DNA of 64,000 bases from Styela clava (taxonomy: Eukaryota > Chordata > Ascidiacea > Stolidobranchia > Styelidae). The notes below the pieces were generated by a model, which was not told the origin of the DNA, searched no databases, and worked only from the letters and a program-made list of their open reading frames with translations. Shown piece after piece: positions 58,941 to 64,000 of the stretch (position 1 is the first letter of the stretch; the number at the start of each line of letters is the position of its first letter). Position numbers and translations under genes: made by a program. The DNA lies in NCBI RefSeq assembly GCF_964204865.1, contig NC_135252.1, forward strand, positions 24,883,383 through 24,947,382. Direction: 5' to 3'.

Positions 58941-59248
58941 CTCCATATGTCAGCGTTAATGTATATTCTATTTTCATCAACTTATGCAAATAGAATAATA
59001 TATATGCATACTACGTTGTATAGATGAACCTTAAGCTGAGCAGTGCGAGTGGAGAGATTATTGTTTTACAATTAAGAGCGGATTCATATCTTTAGTTTTT
59101 TTATGGTTATTTTGACTTATTGGTTAAAATTATAGATCAATGAAAGACTTTTTCTTAGTGTATATGCGAGAGGTTGGAACTAATTGAACATATTTTAATT
59201 CAAACACAAAGCACGCTGGAAATTTATAATTGTTTAACAAAAGTAATC

Positions 59249-59270
59249 TGGAGATGCCGGGCATCGATCC

Positions 59271-59305
<35 letters not shown>

Positions 59306-59321
59306 TATGAGCTACATCCCC
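59249..59321 (-). tRNA. tRNA-Ala-AGC: tRNA-Ala (AGC)
   Basis: Consensus copy. Confidence 0.95.
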
Positions 59322-59422
59322 GATGCGACTATGTTTTTCATCAAACCTTATTAGTTTTTAGGATTTTTTTATTTGAATTAATATATTACAAGTTATCGTG
59401 GTATCAAAGTTCGAGCAAAAAT

Positions 59423-59504
59423 TGGCAGCGGTGGGATTCGAACCCACGCCATCGAAATGACTGGTGCCTTAAACCAGCGCCTTAGACCGCTCGGCCACGC
59501 TACC
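59423..59504 (-). tRNA. tRNA-Leu-AAG: tRNA-Leu (AAG)
   Basis: Consensus copy. Confidence 0.95.
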
Positions 59505-59812
59505 CTGCATATATCAGCGTTGATGTATATTCTATTTTCATCAACATATGCAAATAGAATAATATGTATACATAGTACGTTGTATAGATGAACCTTAAGC
59601 TTAGCATTGCGAGTGGTGAGATTTATGTCTGACAATTAGGAGCGGATTTCTATCTTTATTTTTTTGTGGTTATTTTGACTTATTGGGTAAAATTATAAAA
59701 TAATGAAAGACCTTTTTTGAGTGTATATGCCAGAGGTTAGAACGAATTGAAAATATATCCATTAAAACACAAAAGCACCCTGAAAATTTAGTATTGTTTA
59801 ACAAAAGAAGTC

Positions 59813-59885
59813 TGGAGATGCCGGGCATCGATCCCGGTACCTCGCGCATACAAAGCGCGCGCTCTACCATATGAGCTACATTCCC
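59813..59885 (-). tRNA. tRNA-Ala body with TGT (Thr) anticodon
   Basis: Second TGT copy, two units from the first. Here the acceptor also has G4 to A, breaking pair 4-69, so it is less likely to function. G3:U70 is kept. Confidence 0.82.
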
Positions 59886-59894
59886 CATGCGACT

Positions 59895-59948
59895 GTCGGT
59901 TTCAAACCAACGCTATCGAAATGACTGGTGCCTTAGACCAGCGCCTAA
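59895..59948 (-). pseudogene. psi-Leu fragment
   Basis: Same B-box change as 57503. Confidence 0.82.
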
Positions 59949-60054
59949 AAACGGAATTTGGAATTTTTCATCAAACATTATTAGTTTTCGGGATTTTTCT
60001 ATTTGACATATTATATTACAAGTCTTCTCGTGGTAAAAAATTTTGAACAAAAAC

Positions 60055-60136
60055 TGGCAGCGGTGGGATTCGAACCCACGCTATTGAAATGACTGGTGCC
60101 TAAAACCAGCGCCTTAGACCGCTCGGCCACGCTACC
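60055..60136 (-). tRNA. tRNA-Leu-TAG: tRNA-Leu (TAG)
   Basis: One variable-arm change (AATAGC). Confidence 0.92.
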
Positions 60137-60445
60137 CTCCATATGTCAGCGTTAATGTATATTCTATTTTCATCAACTTATGCAAATAGAATAATATATA
60201 TGCATACTACGTTGTATAGATGAACCTTAAGCTTAGCAGTGCGAGTGGAGGGATTATTGTCTTACAATTAAGAGCGGATTCATATCTTTAGTTTTTTTAT
60301 GGTTATTTTGACTTATTGGTTAAAATTATAGATCAATGAAAGACTTTTTCTTAGTGTATATGCGAGAAGTTGGAACGAATTGAACATATTTTAATTCAAA
60401 CACAAAAGCACGCTGGAAATTTATAATTGTTTAACAAAAGTAATC

Positions 60446-60518
60446 TGGAGATGCCGGGCATCGATCCCGGTACCTCGCGCATGCTAAGCGCGCGCTTTAC
60501 CATATGAGCTACATCCCC
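60446..60518 (-). tRNA. tRNA-Ala-AGC: tRNA-Ala (AGC)
   Basis: One D-stem change (AAAGC). Confidence 0.87.
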
Positions 60519-60619
60519 GATGCGACTATGTTTTTCATCAAACCTTATTAGTTTTTAGGATTTTTTTATTTGAATTAATATATTACAAGTTATCGTGGTA
60601 TCAAAGTTCGAGCAAAAAT

Positions 60620-60701
60620 TGGCAGCGGTGGGATTCGAACCCACGCCATCGAAATGACTGGTGCCTTAAACCAGCGCCTTAGACCGCTCGGCCACGCTAC
60701 C
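60620..60701 (-). tRNA. tRNA-Leu-AAG: tRNA-Leu (AAG)
   Basis: Consensus copy. Confidence 0.95.
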
Positions 60702-61009
60702 CTGCATATATCAGCGTTGATGTATATTCTATTTTCATCAACATATGCAAATAGAATAATATGTATGCATAGTACGTTGTATAGATGAACCTTAAGCTTA
60801 GCATTGCGAGTGGTGAGATTTATGTCTGACAATTAGGAGCGGATTTCTATCTTTATTTTTTTGTGGTTAGTTTGACTTATTGGGTAAAATTATGAAATAA
60901 TGAAAGATCTTTTTTGAGTGTATATGCCAGAGGTTGGAACGAATTGAAAATATATTCATTAAAACACAAAAGCACCCTGAAAATTTAGTATTGTTTAACA
61001 AAAGAAGTC

Positions 61010-61031
61010 TGGAGATGCCGGGCATCGATCC

Positions 61032-61066
<35 letters not shown>

Positions 61067-61082
61067 TATGAGCTACATCCCC
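61010..61082 (-). tRNA. tRNA-Ala-TGC: tRNA-Ala (TGC)
   Basis: Consensus copy. Confidence 0.95.
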
Positions 61083-61091
61083 CATGCGACT

Positions 61092-61145
61092 GTCGCTTTC
61101 GAACCAACGCTATAGAAATGACTGGTGCCTTAGACCAGCGCCTAA
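61092..61145 (-). pseudogene. psi-Leu fragment
   Basis: Fragment with two changes. Confidence 0.84.
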
Positions 61146-61251
61146 AAACGGAATTTGGAATTTTTCATCAAACATTATTAGTTTTCGGGATTTTTCTATT
61201 TGAAATATTATATTACAAGTCTTCTCGTGGTAACACATTTTGAACAAAAAC

Positions 61252-61333
61252 TGGCAGCGGTGGGATTCGAACCCACGCCATTGAAATGACTGGTGCCTAA
61301 AACCAGCGCCTCGGACCGCTCGGCCACGCTACC
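61252..61333 (-). tRNA. tRNA-Leu-TAG: tRNA-Leu (TAG)
   Basis: D-loop changes (GGTCCGAGGC). Confidence 0.88.
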
Positions 61334-61642
61334 CTCCATATGTCAGCGTTAATGTATATTCTATTTTCATCAACTTATGCCAATAGAATAATATATATGC
61401 ATACTACGTTGTATAGATGAACCTTAAGCTTAGCAGTGCGAGTGGAGGGATTATTGTCTTACAATTAAGAGCGGATTCATATCTTTAGTTTTTTTATGGT
61501 TATTTTGACTTATTGGTTAAAATTATAGATCAATGAAAGACTTTTTCTTAGTGTATATGCGAGAGGTTGGAACGAATTGAACATATTTTAATTCAAACAC
61601 AAAAGCACGCTGGAAATTTATAATTGTTTAACAAAAGTAATC

Positions 61643-61715
61643 TGGAGATGCCGGGCATCGATCCCGGTACCTCGCGCATGCTAAGCGCGCGCTCCACCAT
61701 ATGAGCTACATCCCC
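61643..61715 (-). tRNA. tRNA-Ala-AGC: tRNA-Ala (AGC)
   Basis: A21 to G. Confidence 0.88.
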
Positions 61716-61816
61716 GATGCGACTATGTTTTTCATCAAACCTTATTAGTTTTTAGGATTTTTTTATTTGAATTAATATATTACAAGTTATCGTGGTATCA
61801 AAGTTCGAGCAAAAAT

Positions 61817-61898
61817 TGGCAGCGGTGGGATTCGAACCCACGCCATCGAAATGACTGGTGCCTTAAACCAGCGCCTTAGACCGCTCGGCCACGCTACC
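61817..61898 (-). tRNA. tRNA-Leu-AAG: tRNA-Leu (AAG)
   Basis: Consensus copy. Confidence 0.95.
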
Positions 61899-62205
61899 CT
61901 GCATATATCAGCGTTGATGTATATTCTATTTTCATCAACATATGCAAATAGAATAATATGTATGCATAGTACGTTGTATAGATGAACCTTAAGCTTAGCA
62001 TTGCGAGTGGTGAGATTTATGTCTGACAATTAGGAGCGGATTTCTATCTTTATTTTTTGTGGTTAGTTTGACTTATTGGGTAAAATTATGAAATAATGAA
62101 AGACCTTTTTTGAGTGTATATGCCAGAGGTTGGAACGAATTGAAAATATATTCATTAAAACACAAAAGCACCCTGAAAATTTAGTATTGTTTAACAAAAG
62201 AAGTC

Positions 62206-62227
62206 TGGAGATGCCGGGCATCGATCC

Positions 62228-62262
<35 letters not shown>

Positions 62263-62278
62263 TATGAGCTACATCCCC
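62206..62278 (-). tRNA. tRNA-Ala-TGC: tRNA-Ala (TGC)
   Basis: Consensus copy. Confidence 0.95.
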
Positions 62279-62287
62279 CATGCGACT

Positions 62288-62341
62288 GTCGGTTTCGAAC
62301 CAACGCTATCGAAATGACTGGTGCCTTAGACCAGCGCCTAA
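62288..62341 (-). pseudogene. psi-Leu fragment
   Basis: Standard 3' Leu fragment. Confidence 0.85.
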
Positions 62342-62447
62342 AAACGGAATTTGGAATTTTTCATCAAACATTATTAGTTTTCGGGATTTTTCTATTTGAA
62401 ATATTATATTACAAGTCTTCTCGTGGTAACACATTTTTAAAAAAAAC

Positions 62448-62529
62448 TGGCAGCGGTGGGATTCGAACCCACGCCATTGAAATGACTGGTGCCTAAAACC
62501 AGCGCCTTAGACCGCTCGGCCACGCTACC
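62448..62529 (-). tRNA. tRNA-Leu-TAG: tRNA-Leu (TAG)
   Basis: Consensus copy. Confidence 0.95.
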
Positions 62530-62838
62530 CTCCATATGTCAGCGTTAATTTATATTCTATTTTCATCAACTTATGCAAATAGAATAATATATATGCATAC
62601 TACGTTGTATAGATGAACCTTAAGCTTAGCAGTGCGAGTGGAGGGATTATTGTTTTACAATTGAGAGCGGATTCATATCTTTAGTTTTTTTATGGTTATT
62701 TTGACTTATTGGTTAAAATTATAGGTCAATGAAAGACTTTTTCTTAGTGTATATGCGAGAGGTTGGAACGAATTGAACATATTTTAATTCAAACACAAAA
62801 GCACGCTGGAAATTTATAATTGTTTAACAAAAGTAATC

Positions 62839-62911
62839 TGGAGATGCCGGGCATCGATCCCGGTACCTTGCGCATGCTAAGCGCGTGCTCTACCATATGA
62901 GCTACATCCCC
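62839..62911 (-). tRNA. tRNA-Ala-AGC: tRNA-Ala (AGC)
   Basis: Two changes, in the anticodon stem and next to the D stem (GAGCACGCGC, GCGCAAGG). Confidence 0.85.
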
Positions 62912-63012
62912 GATGCGACTATGTTTTTCATCAAACCTTATTAGTTTTTAGGATTTTTTTATTTGAATTAATATATTACAAGTTATCGTGGTATCAAAGT
63001 TCGAGCAAAAAT

Positions 63013-63048
63013 TGGCAGCGGTGGGATTCGAACCCACGCCATCGAAAT
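63013..63048 (-). pseudogene. tRNA-Leu(AAG) 3' fragment
   Basis: 36 nt: acceptor 3' strand, T arm and part of the variable arm. The anticodon and 5' half are replaced by spacer B at the junction AAATTCATGAAAG. Confidence 0.9.
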
Positions 63049-63160
63049 TCATGAAAGACTTTTTCTTAGTGTATATGCGAGAGGTTGGAACGAATTGAAC
63101 ATATTTTAATTCAAACACAAAAGCACGCTGGAAATTTATAATTGTTTAACAAAAGTAATC

Positions 63161-63182
63161 TGGAGATGCCGGGCATCGATCC

Positions 63183-63217
<35 letters not shown>

Positions 63218-63233
63218 TATGAGCTACATCCCC
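63161..63233 (-). tRNA. tRNA-Ala-AGC: tRNA-Ala (AGC)
   Basis: Consensus copy. Confidence 0.95.
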
Positions 63234-63334
63234 GATGCGACTATGTTTTTCATCAAACCTTATTAGCTTTTAGGATTTTTTTATTTGAATTAATATATTA
63301 CAAGTTATCGTGGTATCAAAGTTCGAGCAAAAAT

Positions 63335-63416
63335 TGGCAGCGGTGGGATTCGAACCCACGCCATCGAAATGACTGGTGCCTTAAACCAGCGCCTTAGACC
63401 GCTCGGCCACGCTACC
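63335..63416 (-). tRNA. tRNA-Leu-AAG: tRNA-Leu (AAG)
   Basis: Consensus copy. Confidence 0.95.
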
Positions 63417-63723
63417 CTGCATATATCAGCGTTGATGTATATTCTATTTTCATCAACATATGCAAATAGAATAATATGTATGCATAGTACGTTGTATAGA
63501 TGAACCTTAAGCTTAGCATTGCGAGTGGTGAGATTTATGTCTGACAATTAGGAGCGGATTTCTATCTTTATTTTTTGTGGTTAGTTTGACTTATTGGGTA
63601 AAATTATGAAATAATGAAAGACCTTTTTTGAGTGTATATGCCAGAGGTTGGAACGAATTGAAAATATATCCATTAAAACACAAAAGCACCCTGAAAATTT
63701 AGTATTGTTTAACAAAAGAAGTC

Positions 63724-63796
63724 TGGAGATGCCGGGCATCGATCCCGGTACCTCGCGCATGCAAAGCGCGAGCTCTATCATATGAGCTACATCCCC
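63724..63796 (-). tRNA. tRNA-Ala-TGC: tRNA-Ala (TGC) with A-half upstream flank
   Basis: Two D-arm changes (ATGATAGAGCTCG), and no psi-Leu upstream; instead it has the AGC-type leader. A TGC gene recombined into the A half. Confidence 0.84.
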
Positions 63797-63897
63797 GATG
63801 CGACTATGTTTTTCATCAAACCTTATTAGTTTTTAGGATTTTTTTATTTGAATTAATATATTACAAGTTATCGTGGTATCAAAGTTGGAGCAAAAAT

Positions 63898-63933
63898 TGG
63901 CAGCGGTGGGATTCGAACCCACGCCATCGAAAT
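63898..63933 (-). pseudogene. tRNA-Leu(AAG) 3' fragment
   Basis: Same junction as 63048, 885 bp away. Confidence 0.9.
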
Positions 63934-64000
63934 TCATGAAAGACTTTTTCTTAGTGTATATGCGAGAGGTTGGAACGAATTGAACATATTTTAATTCAAA

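Larger units (their letters stand above)
1..64000 (-). repeat. Tandem tRNA-Ala/tRNA-Leu gene array
   Basis: The whole window is built from copies of a roughly 1.2-kb unit carrying two tRNA-Ala and two tRNA-Leu genes, with variants that lose a half unit, gain a half unit or gain an extra segment. Both window edges fall inside the array, so its full length is not visible. All tRNAs except one at 6889-6970 read on the minus strand. Open frames in the region are translations of tRNA genes or spacers and recur with each repeat. Confidence 0.97.
63049..64000. repeat. 885-bp repeat with shared Leu deletion junction
   Basis: The junction at 63048/63049 recurs at 63933/63934 and the following sequence repeats to the window end, so this reduced unit (Ala, Leu, Ala, Leu fragment) appears to be amplifying and probably continues beyond the window. 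Confidence 0.8.

Noticed and set aside
1-64000. CRISPR array
   Set aside because: Repeats are about 1.2 kb, not 20-40 bp, and there are no unique spacers or cas genes.
1-64000. Entamoeba-type tRNA array
   Set aside because: Those arrays have short tandem repeats between tRNAs and very AT-rich spacers; here the spacers lack short tandem repeats.
1-64000. Bacterial or organellar tRNA operon
   Set aside because: A34 Ala and Leu isoacceptors, absence of encoded CCA and Pol III-type T-runs point to a eukaryotic nucleus.

Overview
This window is one continuous tandem array of nuclear-type tRNA genes, almost all transcribed leftward (minus strand). I find no credible protein-coding gene. I place 190 full-length tRNA loci: 52 Ala(AGC), 43 Ala(TGC), 3 Ala(CGC), 2 Ala with a TGT anticodon, 40 Leu(AAG) and 50 Leu(TAG). 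There are also many partial tRNAs. The host is a eukaryote: Ala and Leu use A34 anticodons (AGC, AAG), no CCA is encoded, intragenic A and B boxes are present, and short T-runs follow the genes as Pol III terminators. The Ala T-loop (A54 and G60 on an otherwise normal body) recalls arthropod-type tRNA-Ala as I remember it, which fits an invertebrate. I do not name a species.

The repeat unit is about 1198 bp (example 1921-3118) and is itself a diverged dimer. On the plus strand it runs Ala(TGC) - Leu pseudogene - Leu(TAG) - spacer B - Ala(AGC) - Leu(AAG) - spacer A. The B half (about 634 bp) and the A half (about 564 bp) align along their length, and the Leu pseudogene accounts for the 70-bp difference. 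Between the halves each tRNA differs at its wobble base (A34 versus T34). One unit therefore supplies both the A34 and the T34 decoder for Ala GCN and Leu CUN codons.

A second unit type carries an extra segment of about 480 bp to the right of Ala(AGC): a body of about 425 bp plus a 5' tRNA-Ala fragment of about 56 bp. I see 11 full copies and 5 truncated ones. The body opens with a plus-strand stretch resembling the 5' end of tRNA-Leu and closes against the minus-strand Ala fragment. It abuts Ala(AGC) at the mature 5' end, changing G1 to T. Leu(TAG) genes in this lineage usually carry a T-stem mismatch.

Layout: 1-2.15 kb is mixed and is repeated at 20-22.1 kb. 3.1-7.3 kb is a triplicated block with Ala(CGC) and doubled Ala(AGC), ending in a rearrangement with the only plus-strand tRNA (6889-6970). 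7.3-20 kb holds ordinary units, B-half duplications and a Leu/Ala chimera. 23.15-27.9 kb is repeated at 32.6-37.36 kb. 37.18-38.78 kb is an 801-bp tandem duplication. 38.8-56 kb mixes standard and insert units. 57-62.5 kb shows a two-unit higher-order repeat including Ala(TGT). 62-64 kb has an 885-bp repeat with a shared Leu deletion junction.

Stretches of about 300 bp between a Leu and the next Ala are spacer A or B in every unit. They hold an inverted repeat with an octamer-like motif next to the Leu gene and nothing else I can support. The array looks like the product of unequal crossing-over, gene conversion and local duplication. Coordinates were read by eye; where a copy is called consensus, I saw no deviation.
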